Source: DASVUC01 sp038237225
Lineage (GTDB): Bacteria; Planctomycetota; Phycisphaerae; Tepidisphaerales; Tepidisphaeraceae
Length of the DNA stretch: 64,000 nucleotides
Direction of reading: 5' to 3'
Assembly (NCBI GenBank): GCA_038237225.1
Contig: JBBRYX010000009.1
Span: 114,043-178,042 of the forward strand
Shown here: piece by piece, positions 34,025-42,156 of the stretch
Layout of the letters: each line of letters starts with the position of its first letter
Numbering within the stretch: the first letter of the stretch is position 1
Made by a program: the position numbers and the translations under genes
Notes under the pieces: generated by a model
Told to the model about the DNA's origin: nothing
Database searches by the model: none
What the model saw: only the letters and a program-made list of their open reading frames with translations

Positions 34025-35437
34025 ATGCAACCCCACATGCACCCGCGTAAGCTCATCCAACAAGCCCTCGCCCACCACCGCACCGGCAACCTCGCCGAAG
34101 CCGAATCCCTCTACCAACAAGCCCTCCAGCTCGACCCCCACAACCCCGATGCCCACCATTTCCTCGGCACACTCGCCCACCAATGCAATCAAGACCAACT
34201 CGCCATCCAACTTCTCACCAAAGCATTCCAGCTCAAGCCCTCGCCGCGCACCCTCAACAACCTCGGCGAAGCCTACCGCGCCCTCGATCGCTTCGACGAA
34301 GCACTCCGCTGCTTCTCCACCGCGGTCCAAATGGTGCCCACCTACGCCGAAGCCCACCAGAACACCGGCGTCGTCCTCGCCTACCAGTTCAAACTCTCCG
34401 CCGCCCTCGCAGCGTACGACAAAGCCATCCAACTCCAGCCCGACAACGCCGAAGCCCACGTCAACCGCGCCCTCGTCTACCTTCAACAAGGCAACTACCT
34501 CAAAGGCTTCGAAGAATACGAATGGCGCCAGCGCCGCCCCGACTACGCCCGAGCCTTCGACGTCCCCCGCTGGAACGGCTCCAAACTTCGCGACAACCAA
34601 ACCCTCCTCCTCTGGTCCGAACAAGGCTTCGGAGACACCCTCCAATTCGCACGCTTCATCCCCCACCTTTGTAGCGGCTCCGCTTGCGGGGCGCGCCCCG
34701 CCCCCACCGCAAACATCATCTTCGAAACCCAACCCGAGCTCCTCCCCCTCCTCCAAAACACATTCAACGTCCGCCTCATCGCGCGCGGCGACAATCTCCC
34801 CCCGTTCGACTTCCACTGCCCCCTCATGTCCCTACCCTTTATCTTCCACACCACCCTCCAATCCATCCCCACAAAAGTTCCCTACATCGAAGTCCCCCCC
34901 GATCGCATCGCTCATTGGCACAACCGCCTCTCCGCTGTCCCCGGCCGAAAAATCGGCATCGCCTGGGCCAGCAACGCACTCCACCCCACCGCCAAACGAA
35001 GATCCTGCACCCTCGCAGATCTGCTCCCGCTCGCCGCTCTCCCGAACGTCACCTGCATCAGCCTTCAAAAAGGTCCCGGCGCACAAGAAGCTCAATCCCA
35101 TGCCGAAGTCCTGAATCTCTCAGATGACCTTAATGATTTCGCCGACACCGCCGCCGTCATCGCCCAACTCGATCAGATTGTCACCGTCGACACCGCTCTC
35201 GCCCACCTCGCCGGTGCCCTCGGCAAACCCGTATCGATCCTCCTCCCCGTCTCCTCGGAATGGCGCTGGCTCCTCAACCGCAAGGATTCGCCCTGGTATC
35301 CCACCGCCGGATTGTTCCGCCAATCCACCCCCGGCAACTGGTCCCCCGTCATCGAAAACGTCATCAAAGATTTGGGATGGGCGAACCTGGGTATTTCCAT
35401 TAGCATGTCCCCCGGAGACAGGAGAAATAATTTATGA
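34025..35437 (+). CDS. TPR-repeat protein with glycosyltransferase-9-like C-terminal domain
   Basis: A 470-aa protein. Residues ~5-165 form four or so tetratricopeptide repeats (for example NLAEAESLYQQALQLDPHNPDAHHFLG, ADNAEAHVNRALVYLQQGNYLKG). Residues ~190-460 resemble the GT9/heptosyltransferase-like domain found in many TPR proteins (LLLWSEQGFGDTLQFARFIP, KIGIAWASN, IVTVDTALAHLAGALGKPVSILLP). The frame is open much further upstream (to 33041) but only over the dehydrogenase gene, so the ATG at 34025 is used. A CGCTTGCGGGGCGCG palindrome copy inside the gene (34671-34700) adds an in-frame Ser/Gly/Ala/Arg stretch. It overlaps the next gene by ATGA. Confidence 0.85.
   Translation: MQPHMHPRKLIQQALAHHRTGNLAEAESLYQQALQLDPHNPDAHHFLGTLAHQCNQDQLAIQLLTKAFQLKPSPRTLNNLGEAYRALDRFDEALRCFSTAVQMVPTYAEAHQNTGVVLAYQFKLSAALAAYDKAIQLQPDNAEAHVNRALVYLQQGNYLKGFEEYEWRQRRPDYARAFDVPRWNGSKLRDNQTLLLWSEQGFGDTLQFARFIPHLCSGSACGARPAPTANIIFETQPELLPLLQNTFNVRLIARGDNLPPFDFHCPLMSLPFIFHTTLQSIPTKVPYIEVPPDRIAHWHNRLSAVPGRKIGIAWASNALHPTAKRRSCTLADLLPLAALPNVTCISLQKGPGAQEAQSHAEVLNLSDDLNDFADTAAVIAQLDQIVTVDTALAHLAGALGKPVSILLPVSSEWRWLLNRKDSPWYPTAGLFRQSTPGNWSPVIENVIKDLGWANLGISISMSPGDRRNNL
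34671..34700. repeat. Dispersed palindrome embedded in a coding sequence
   Basis: TAGCGGCTCCGCTTGCGG followed by GGCGCG, nearly identical to intergenic copies at 39825, 41371 and 45641. Here it is read in frame as CSGSACGAR within the GT9-like domain. Confidence 0.7.
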
Positions 35438-36129
35438 ATACCGCGCAGCGACTGCGTGATCTTGCGCTGTGGGTGCTGTTGGTTCTTACCGGACCCGCAT
35501 GGGCTGCGCCCGTCTACGACGCCGCCGCAGACTTCTCAGCGACCCGGAATCCCAACGGCGTCTGGAGCTACGGCTCCGGCGCACCCTCCGCCTTCACCCC
35601 CTTCACTCAAACCCTCGCCAGCGCCTGGATCGGGCAAGACATCCCCGCCGCCACCGCCCAGCAGTTCAACACCACTTCCGCCTCCATCGCACTCGACAAC
35701 GGCCGCCTGCGCCTTCTCCCAACTGTCGCGGGTCTTCCCAATAATCTCACGCAGGATGCCACCGTCCGATGGACCGCACCCGCCGCCGGCAGCTACTCCA
35801 TCATCGCGCATTTAGAGTCCCTCGCCGGCGCCGGCGCAACCAGTCCCGTGGTCACGCTCTACCAAAACAACACCAGCCTCGAAACCGCCGCCCTGTCAAA
35901 CGGGGTTCCCCTCGACTTCAATCGCACGCTCACCTTCGCCGCCGGCGACACCCTCGACTTCAAGAACCCCCCAAACATTCCCCAAGCCGAGTTGAACGTC
36001 TTCCTGAACGCATCGATCCAACAAAGCACCGGCCAAAGCATCCCCCTCCCCGCCGCCCTCTACGCCTTCTTCCCCAGCGCCGGCGTCGCCGCCTACTTCC
36101 ACCGCCGATGGCGCCGCCGAACGAAATAA
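35434..36129 (+). CDS. Exported protein with VPLPA/PEP-CTERM-like sorting tail
   Basis: A 231-aa secreted protein. The signal peptide is residues 1-25 (LALWVLLVLTGPAWA). The mature part opens with YDAAADFSATRNPNGVWSYG and contains a beta-rich segment with VRWTAPAAGSYSIIAHL, patterns common in PEP-CTERM substrates. The C-terminus is a tripartite tail: IPLPAAL, a hydrophobic helix (YAFFPSAGVAAYF) and the basic cluster HRRWRRRTK, as in PEP/VPLPA-CTERM proteins processed by exosortase. GGAG lies 10 nt before the ATG, which overlaps the TPR gene stop. No exosortase is in the window. Confidence 0.8.
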   Translation: MNTAQRLRDLALWVLLVLTGPAWAAPVYDAAADFSATRNPNGVWSYGSGAPSAFTPFTQTLASAWIGQDIPAATAQQFNTTSASIALDNGRLRLLPTVAGLPNNLTQDATVRWTAPAAGSYSIIAHLESLAGAGATSPVVTLYQNNTSLETAALSNGVPLDFNRTLTFAAGDTLDFKNPPNIPQAELNVFLNASIQQSTGQSIPLPAALYAFFPSAGVAAYFHRRWRRRTK

Positions 36130-36140
36130 GAGCCAATAAA

Positions 36141-36226
36141 TCGAACACAGAGACACAGAGGCACGGAGAAGAATTCTTTGTTAAGCTCTTCTCCGTGCCT
36201 CTGTGCCTCTGTGCCTCTGGGTTCAA
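36141..36226. repeat. Octamer-word inverted repeat array
   Basis: ACACAGAG/GCACGGAG words (36145-36171) are followed by complementary CTCTGTGC words in tandem (36188-36220). It lies between two convergent genes and may act as a bidirectional terminator, although no T-tract is present. Confidence 0.7.
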
Positions 36227-36245
36227 ATTTCTTCCGATGAAATGA

Positions 36246-37631
36246 CTAGGCCTTCACCGCCCGCTTCGCCAATCCCGCCACCGTCTCCCACGCATTCCCC
36301 GGAAACCGCAGCGTGTCCTGCAAAACATCATCCAGCGCGCTCAGAAACCAATCCATATCCTCTTTCGTCACCGTAATCGCCGGCAGAAACTTGATCACCT
36401 CCACGTGATACCCCGCCACCTGCGCAAGAATCTTATGCTTCTGCAACAGCGGAATAATGATCATCTGTCCGAACACGCTGACATTCAGCTTGTGGATCAT
36501 GTCCCACGCCATCTTCAGTTTGAACGAATTCTCCGGCCGCGCAAAGTCCATCCCGAACATCAGCCCTTTGCCGCGCACCTCCGACACAAACGCGCAGCGC
36601 GATGCGATCTCTTTAAGTCGCGTGTTCACATACTCGCCCATCGCCGCCGCATTCTCTACGAGTTTGTCTTCCTCAATAACATGCAGCGTCGCCAGCGCCG
36701 ATGCCATCGCCAGATCATTCTGCCCGAACGTATTCGAATGAACCACGCATCGCTCCATCGAGTTAAACACGCAATCCATAATCTTCGGCCGCGTGATCAC
36801 CGCCCCCACCGGCACGTATCCGCCGCTCAGCGCCTTGCTCGTGCAAACAATATCCGGCTCAACCTCCGGCCAATGCTGATAACAAAACCACTTCCCCGTC
36901 CGCCCAAGCCCCGACTGCACCTCATCCAGCACCAGTAGCGTCCCATACTTCCGGCACAACCGCTGCGCTTCCTCGAGGTAACCCTCCCCGACGACTTCAC
37001 AGGTCTTCCCCTGCACCGGCTCAATCACGAACGCCGCCGCCTGCTTCGACGAAAGCGCCTTCTCCAGCTCAACGAGATTATTAAACTCCACTTTCTCCGT
37101 TTGCGGCATCAAATCCCCAAACCGCTCCCGAAAAAAGTCCGACCCATTCAGCGCCAGCGATCCCGTCGTCAGTCCATGAAACCCATGATCGCAATAAACA
37201 ATCTTCTGCCGCCCCGTGAAGCACCGCGAGAACTTGATCGCGCTCTCCACCGATTCCGTTCCGCTGTTCGTAAAGAACACCCGCGACAAATCCCCCCCCG
37301 CATGACCCGCAAGCTTCTCCGCAACCAAACCCGAAAGCAGCGAGCAATCCATCCGCACCAGGTTCGGCATCTCCTTCTCCAGGATCTGCTTCAAAATCGC
37401 CCCCACCTTCGGATGATTCCGCCCCAGCGCCATCACCCCCCACCCCGTCAGCATGTCCAAATACTTGTTCCCCTCCGGATCATACAAATAAGGCCCCTCC
37501 CCCCGCACATACCCCTTATCAAAGCCAATCGTCCGCAGCATCTTCACAAACACAGGATTGATGTGCGCCTCATGAAGCTCATACTGCCGACCCTCGTGCT
37601 GTTTAAGCCACGCAAAAAAATCCGTATACAT
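36246..37631 (-). CDS. Class III PLP-dependent aminotransferase, HpnO-like
   Basis: A 461-aa aminotransferase. The PLP-binding Lys is in TSKALSGGYVPVGAV (about residue 262). Also present are FFTNSGTESVESAIK, DHGFHGLTTGSLALNG and LLVLDEVQSGLGRTGKWF. It fits the acetylornithine/ornithine class III fold. It is divergently placed next to shc. Because HpnO, a class III aminotransferase, makes aminobacteriohopanetriol, that role is a reasonable inference. The ATG at 37631 has GAGGTG 5 nt upstream. A 4-aminobutyrate or ornithine aminotransferase is the alternative. Confidence 0.85.
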   Translation of the reverse strand: MYTDFFAWLKQHEGRQYELHEAHINPVFVKMLRTIGFDKGYVRGEGPYLYDPEGNKYLDMLTGWGVMALGRNHPKVGAILKQILEKEMPNLVRMDCSLLSGLVAEKLAGHAGGDLSRVFFTNSGTESVESAIKFSRCFTGRQKIVYCDHGFHGLTTGSLALNGSDFFRERFGDLMPQTEKVEFNNLVELEKALSSKQAAAFVIEPVQGKTCEVVGEGYLEEAQRLCRKYGTLLVLDEVQSGLGRTGKWFCYQHWPEVEPDIVCTSKALSGGYVPVGAVITRPKIMDCVFNSMERCVVHSNTFGQNDLAMASALATLHVIEEDKLVENAAAMGEYVNTRLKEIASRCAFVSEVRGKGLMFGMDFARPENSFKLKMAWDMIHKLNVSVFGQMIIIPLLQKHKILAQVAGYHVEVIKFLPAITVTKEDMDWFLSALDDVLQDTLRFPGNAWETVAGLAKRAVKA

Positions 37632-37777
37632 GAACACCTCTATCGGCAGCCTGGTTCGATTCCGCGGAAAACGGTGATTATACGACCCTGATCCCACAGT
37701 TCACGTTTGCTGTACACGCGGGCCGGCGATACAGTTGCCGGACACTTTTCAGCGTCGTTTGCAGGGAAGGATTCAGC

Positions 37778-39754
37778 TTGTCGATTTCGAGCAACAGCGT
37801 AGCCAAGCCGGGGATCGGTCTCGACCCGGTTTTCCGCGAAATCCCGGCTCCCGCCACCGTTCCTGCGACCGATCCCACCATCGCCTCCGCACTCCAGCGC
37901 GCCGTCGACTGCCTACTCTCCAAACAATACGACGGCGGCTACTGGTGCGGCGAACTCCAGGGTGATTCCATCCTCGAATCCGAATTCATCCTGATGAAGT
38001 TCATCCTCTCCCATGAACGCGACCCCGACCTCCCCCTCATCGCCAACTACCTCCGCAATCTCCAGATGCCCGAGGGCGGCTGGAATATGTATCCCGGAGG
38101 AAAGGCGGACCTCTCCGGCAGCGTCAAAGGTTATTTCGCGCTGAAGCTGATGGGGGATTCCCCGGATGCGCCGCACATGCGGCGCGCAAAGAAAATCATT
38201 CAGCAGCTTGGCGGCGCCGAGAAGTGCAACACCTTCACCAAATTCTTCTTCGCGTGTCTCGGCCAGATCTCATTTGATGCGTGCCCGAGCATCCCCCCTG
38301 AAGTGGTCTTCCTTCCCAAGTGGTTCTACTTCAACCTCTACAACGTCTCCGCCTGGACCCGCACGATGATCCTCCCGCTGGGCATCGTCACCACCTTCAA
38401 GTACGTCCGCAAGCTGCGGCCGGAGCAGGGAATCGCCGAGTTGTACCTCGATCAGATCGCCAAGAACCAACTGGCGCCGCCGCCAAAGAAAATCATTCCG
38501 CGGAGTTGGTGCGATTTCTTTCTGCGCGTTGATCAGATCCTCAAGCGTTACAACGAGACCCCGATTCAGTCCCTGCGCAATGCGGCCATGAAGCGCGCCG
38601 AGCAATGGCTGCTCGATCACTTAAATGGGTCCGAAGGACTCGGCGCGATCTTCCCGCCCATGGTTTACATCCTGATCGTGTTCCGAATTCTGGGTTATGC
38701 GGATTCGCACCCGCGCGTGCAGCTCGCCCTCCGACATCTCCGCGACTTCTACATCAAGGAAGGCAACACCATCCGCCTTCAGCCATGCCTGTCGCCGGTG
38801 TGGGATACCGGCCTTGCGCTGCACGCTTTGGCCGAAGCAAAAATCTCCCCGCAGTCCGAGTCAGTGCAGCGGGCAACGCAATGGCTCCTGGAAAAGGAAG
38901 TAAAATTCGTCTCCGATTGGGGTAAGAACGTCAACAACCCCCAGCCCGGCGGATGGTTCTTCGAATTCGAAAACCCCCACTATCCCGACGTCGACGACAC
39001 CGCCGCAGTCACCATGGCCCTCCACCGCATCGGAGGCGAGCCCGCTTCAGCGGGTGTCAAGCGCGGCCTACACTTCCTCTTCTCCATGCAAAACTCTGAC
39101 GGCGGATGGGCCGCCTTCGACCGCACCAAAGATCGCCCCATCCTCGAAAAAATCCCCTTCGCCGACCATAACGCCATGCAGGACCCATCCTGCCCCGACA
39201 TCACCGGCCGCGTCCTCGAAGCTCTCGGTCACTGCGGCTTCACCAACGACGATCCCCGCATTCACCGCGCCATCGCCTTCATCCGAAAACACCAATCCCA
39301 CGACGGCTCCTGGTGGGGACGCTGGGGCGTCAATTACATCTACGGCACCTGGCAAATCCTCACCGGAATGGACAACGTCCGCGAAGACATGACCCAGCCC
39401 TACATCCAACGCGCCGCCGCCTGGGTCAAAAGCGTGCAGAAGCAAGACGGTAGCTTCGGCGAAAGCGCCGACAGCTACGAAGATCCCTCCCTCAAAGGCA
39501 TCGGCCCCGCCACCGCATCCCAAACCGCATGGGGCGCAATGGCGCTCCTCGCCGCCTGCGGACCTAAGGACGCGGATGTTCAACGCGCCATCCACTGGCT
39601 CACCCAAACCCAAGGTGCTGACGGCAACTGGGAAGAAGAACCGTACACCGGAACCGGCTTCCCAAAAGTTTTCTACCTCAAGTACCACCTCTACCGCCTG
39701 TACTTTCCGCTAACGGCGCTCGCGCGCTATCACCGCCGGTTGCAGCAGAGGTAG
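37778..39754 (+). CDS. shc: Squalene-hopene cyclase
   Basis: Cyclises squalene to hopene/hopanol at the membrane, 658 aa, normal length. The catalytic acid motif DVDDTA lies at residues ~404-409. Several QW repeats are visible (QYDGGYWCGEL, MQNSDGGWAAFD, HQSHDGSWWGRWG, QKQDGSFGE, QGADGNWEEE). The start is TTG at 37778 with AAGGA 6 nt upstream; no ATG is available near the family start. A small CCCGC-TTCA-GCGGG palindrome (39041-39054) lies in frame and encodes EPASAG in a loop. It is divergent from the HpnO-like gene across about 146 bp. Confidence 0.95.
   Translation: MSISSNSVAKPGIGLDPVFREIPAPATVPATDPTIASALQRAVDCLLSKQYDGGYWCGELQGDSILESEFILMKFILSHERDPDLPLIANYLRNLQMPEGGWNMYPGGKADLSGSVKGYFALKLMGDSPDAPHMRRAKKIIQQLGGAEKCNTFTKFFFACLGQISFDACPSIPPEVVFLPKWFYFNLYNVSAWTRTMILPLGIVTTFKYVRKLRPEQGIAELYLDQIAKNQLAPPPKKIIPRSWCDFFLRVDQILKRYNETPIQSLRNAAMKRAEQWLLDHLNGSEGLGAIFPPMVYILIVFRILGYADSHPRVQLALRHLRDFYIKEGNTIRLQPCLSPVWDTGLALHALAEAKISPQSESVQRATQWLLEKEVKFVSDWGKNVNNPQPGGWFFEFENPHYPDVDDTAAVTMALHRIGGEPASAGVKRGLHFLFSMQNSDGGWAAFDRTKDRPILEKIPFADHNAMQDPSCPDITGRVLEALGHCGFTNDDPRIHRAIAFIRKHQSHDGSWWGRWGVNYIYGTWQILTGMDNVREDMTQPYIQRAAAWVKSVQKQDGSFGESADSYEDPSLKGIGPATASQTAWGAMALLAACGPKDADVQRAIHWLTQTQGADGNWEEEPYTGTGFPKVFYLKYHLYRLYFPLTALARYHRRLQQR
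39041..39054. repeat. CCCGC-TTCA-GCGGG palindrome inside shc
   Basis: A perfect 5-bp stem with TTCA loop, in the same family as copies in the rplJ tail. It replaces or extends a surface loop of the cyclase without breaking the frame. Confidence 0.5.
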
Positions 39755-39814
39755 GCGGCTCAACCGTGCGACATCAAGATTGAGCACGGCGCAATGGAAA
39801 AGTTGCTTAATTTC

Positions 39815-39897
39815 TGCGCCTTCGGTTAGCGGCCCCGCTTGCGGGGCGCGGATTTCGAATGGCAATCAGGCGCAAGAACTAAACAGAATCCGTATCA
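39815..39897. repeat. Composite dispersed repeat (about 80 bp), copy 1
   Basis: It starts CTGCGCCTTCGGTTAGCGG and contains the CCCCGC-TT-GCGGGG palindrome. It ends with ATCAGGCGCAAGAACTAAAC and CCGTATC. Copies at 41361 and 45630 share the whole arrangement. Confidence 0.75.
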
Positions 39898-40131
39898 CCC
39901 CGCCAAACTTAGCTTGCGCCGGGTTCGAGTGGCGCGATTCTCCACGATAAACGCACGCTCGGAAGCAAGTTGCTCGTTCGCATTAAGCAGTTCAATTCCG
40001 TAGATGCTTCCGTCAGCTGCCACATCGACGTTAAGTTCGTCGCTGACCTGGACCGTCCGCACTTTCCCCTTCTTCTTTCGAAGCTGGATGTAGGCAATGT
40101 TGTATTTCGGATCGTACGTCAGCTTCATCAC
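39895..40131 (-). CDS. DUF2283 family protein
   Basis: A 78-aa protein starting MMKLTYDPKYNIAYIQL, followed by VSDELNVDVAADGSIYGIELLNANE. This is the DUF2283 signature (DxxADxxYIxL-like opening, then D-x-D-G-x-I-x-GIE-ll-A). Members are often near toxin or type II toxin-antitoxin genes, but no partner is adjacent here. Either of two consecutive ATGs may be used. The stop lies at the edge of the composite repeat. Confidence 0.75.
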   Translation of the reverse strand: MMKLTYDPKYNIAYIQLRKKKGKVRTVQVSDELNVDVAADGSIYGIELLNANEQLASERAFIVENRATRTRRKLSLAG

Positions 40132-40222
40132 TTGCTCCGTCAGAAATATTTCGTGATCATTGTTATCACCAGCCAGTCCGTTTCCTCTTTAACCGCGAAG
40201 GCTTCCACTGTTTTAGCACGTG

Positions 40223-40262
40223 ATCAAACAAAACAGGGCATAGCTCATCGCCATGCCCTGTT
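40223..40262 (-). terminator. Rho-independent terminator of rplM-rpsI
   Basis: A perfect 10-bp stem AACAGGGCAT/ATGCCCTGTT with an 11-nt loop, followed on the minus strand by TTTTGTTTG. It lies 31 bp beyond the rpsI stop. Confidence 0.85.
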
Positions 40263-40293
40263 CCTGAATTTCGTGCTTTGAATCCGTCAGCTC

Positions 40294-40725
40294 TTACCGC
40301 TTGCTGAACTGGAACTTTCGGCGAGCGCCGCGCTGCCCGTACTTCTTCCGCTCCTTCATCCGGCTGTCCCGCGTAAGGAAGCCTGCGCTTCGCAGAGAAG
40401 CCTCAAGTGCCTGGTCGTAGCGGAGGAGCGCGCGACCCAGCCCCATCACAATGGCGCCGGTTTGACCCGAGGCGCCCCCGCCGTCGGTGTTCACGAACAC
40501 GTCCATCTTCCCGGCGGTGCTGGTCACCTCAAGCGGGCCGAAGATCGCTTTGCGATCGCGCTCGGCAGTCAGGTAATCATTCAGCTCGCGGCCGTTGATT
40601 TCGATCTTACCGGTGCCGGGGGCGATGCGAACCCGAGCGACGGAGCTCTTCCGCCGGCCGACGCCCCACGTGTAAGTTCGTTTGACTTTAGGTTCGCTGG
40701 CTTCAGTAGTTGTTGCTTCTGGCAT
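40294..40725 (-). CDS. rpsI: Ribosomal protein uS9
   Basis: Small-subunit protein, 143 aa. Residues 1-18 are a variable acidic extension, then the canonical start YTWGVGRRKSSVARVRIAPGTG. It ends with RDSRMKERKKYGQRGARRKFQFSKR, whose last Lys/Arg residues reach the P-site tRNA. It follows rplM by 42 bp and shares its promoter and terminator. Confidence 0.97.
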   Translation of the reverse strand: MPEATTTEASEPKVKRTYTWGVGRRKSSVARVRIAPGTGKIEINGRELNDYLTAERDRKAIFGPLEVTSTAGKMDVFVNTDGGGASGQTGAIVMGLGRALLRYDQALEASLRSAGFLTRDSRMKERKKYGQRGARRKFQFSKR

Positions 40726-40767
40726 TGGGTCTTCAATCCAAAAAAAACGCGCCCCGCGAGCGGGGTG

Positions 40768-41199
40768 TTATGCGAGTTTCAGTTCCTTGGGTTGCTGCGC
40801 GCTGTGCGGGTGCTCGTTCCCCTTGAAGATCTTCAGCTTCGTGAGGTAAGTCCGCGCCAGCTTATTCTTGGGGAGCATGCGCTTGACCGCGAGCTCAAGC
40901 AGGCGCTCGGGATGGAGGCGCTTCATCGTCTCATACGAATACACGTGACGCCCACCGGGGTAACGCGAGTACGTGTCATACTCGATCACCTCAGCCTTCT
41001 TCCCGGTGACGCGAATCTTCTCCGCGTTCAGCACGATGACGAAATCGCCCGTGTCGACGTGCCGCGTGTATGTTGGCTTATGCTTGCCTTGAAGCAAAAT
41101 CGAGACGCGCGCCGCAAGTCGACCGAGAACTTGATCGGTTCCATCGATCTGATGCCATCGCCCTTGAACTTCACCAGGCTTGGCCAGGTAGGTACTCAT
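40768..41199 (-). CDS. rplM: Ribosomal protein uL13
   Basis: Large-subunit protein, 143 aa. Key blocks are WHQIDGTDQVLGRLAARVSILLQGKHKPTYT, GDFVIVLNAEKIRVTGKK, YSRYPGGRHVYSYE and PERLLELAVKRMLPKNKLAR. AGGAAACGCT precedes the ATG. First gene of the rplM-rpsI operon with a clear upstream promoter. Confidence 0.97.
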   Translation of the reverse strand: MSTYLAKPGEVQGRWHQIDGTDQVLGRLAARVSILLQGKHKPTYTRHVDTGDFVIVLNAEKIRVTGKKAEVIEYDTYSRYPGGRHVYSYETMKRLHPERLLELAVKRMLPKNKLARTYLTKLKIFKGNEHPHSAQQPKELKLA

Positions 41200-41288
41200 A
41201 GCGTTTCCTGTCTAACGGATCTGCTCGCTCACAAAAACCTGAAGGATAGCGGAAGCCGCGTAAAGCGCCCAACCGCAAAGGACGGGGC

Positions 41289-41316
41289 ATGTTATCGTCA
41301 GCGTGCGCCGTGTCAA
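41289..41316 (-). promoter_or_regulatory. Sigma-70-type promoter of rplM-rpsI
   Basis: On the minus strand TTGACA, a 16-nt spacer and TAACAT. It lies about 90 nt upstream of the rplM start. Confidence 0.7.
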
Positions 41317-41360
41317 GCGACCGTCGACCCAAGGCAAGTCATACGGTTTTCACTTCACTC

Positions 41361-41442
41361 CCGCGCCTTTGGTTAGCGGCCCCGCTTGCGGGGCGCGGAT
41401 TTCGATTAGAAATCAGGCGCTAAAACTAAACAGAACCCGCAT
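41361..41442. repeat. Composite dispersed repeat (about 80 bp), copy 2
   Basis: It starts CCGCGCCTTTGGTTAGCGG and contains the CCCCGC-TT-GCGGGG palindrome. It ends with AATCAGGCGCTAAAACTAAA and AGAACCCGC. It lies in the 438-bp gene-free gap between rplM and the Nfu/NifU-N-like gene. I see nothing else there apart from the rplM promoter. Confidence 0.75.
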
Positions 41443-41637
41443 CAGCAGTCACAGTCATTACGCGGGCTCCGCGATCAAGCAGACCGTGGACAACATGGCG
41501 CGGGAGGCTCCATACGTTGACCGATCACACACCTCGAATGAGAATCCGTTGAGCGCAAGGTTTACTTATTTTGTCTGTCAAGCTGGGTAGACTTGGCGGT
41601 CTCGGTTGATATACTGGATGTGTCGGAGGAAATATAA

Positions 41638-41901
41638 ATGCCGTATTCGGTGCGGGATGTGCAACCGACTCCGAACCCCAACGCCCTGAAGTTTGTGCTC
41701 GACCAAGTTGTTTCTGAAGAAACCATGAGCTTCAGGCAATCCGAGCAGGCGAAGGATCATCCACTGGCGTTCAAATTGTTCGGGATCAAAGGCATTGCTG
41801 GTCTGATGCTCTTAGGCGATTTTATCACCGTGACCAAAACGTCCGAAGCGGATTGGAAATCAGTCTCAGCGGCCGTTAAAACTGCCCTTGAGACCGCTTG
41901 A
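41638..41901 (+). CDS. Nfu/NifU N-terminal-domain protein
   Basis: An 87-aa protein of the scaffold Nfu/NifU N-terminal family. The opening VQPTPNPNALKFVLDQVV is the family signature (TPNPNALKF). KDHPLAFKLFGIKGIAGLMLLGDFITVTK covers the rest of the domain. It lacks the C-terminal CxxC domain that carries the Fe-S cluster in full Nfu, so it is a stand-alone N-domain. GGAGG lies 8 nt before the ATG. A terminator follows. Confidence 0.88.
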   Translation: MPYSVRDVQPTPNPNALKFVLDQVVSEETMSFRQSEQAKDHPLAFKLFGIKGIAGLMLLGDFITVTKTSEADWKSVSAAVKTALETA

Positions 41902-41995
41902 AACAGCGCAAGGCATTCCAAAAAATTCAATAGCTTTCCCAAACCGGGAGAACGGCACGCACGTACTAAGTGCGAGAGTGTTTCTTCCCTCCTTA

Positions 41996-42032
41996 CCCCG
42001 TAGGTCTCACCCACGCCTACGGGGTTATTTTT
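41996..42032 (+). terminator. Rho-independent terminator after the Nfu-like gene
   Basis: A perfect 9-bp stem CCCCGTAGG/CCTACGGGG with an 11-nt loop, followed by TTATTTTTT on the plus strand. Confidence 0.9.
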
Positions 42033-42156
42033 TGCGCGCAGGTCGGGGGCGCCTGACCGTTCGTCACTCATTATTCGGCCCCCACCTCTCTCCACAACAT
42101 CCAGCCAGGTTTCCAGTAAGCTATGCAGCGTTTCACATCCACTCGGAGCATTTAAA

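Noticed and set aside
39815..39897. Insertion sequence
   Set aside because: About 80 bp, no transposase, no target-site duplication visible; treated as a non-autonomous dispersed repeat.
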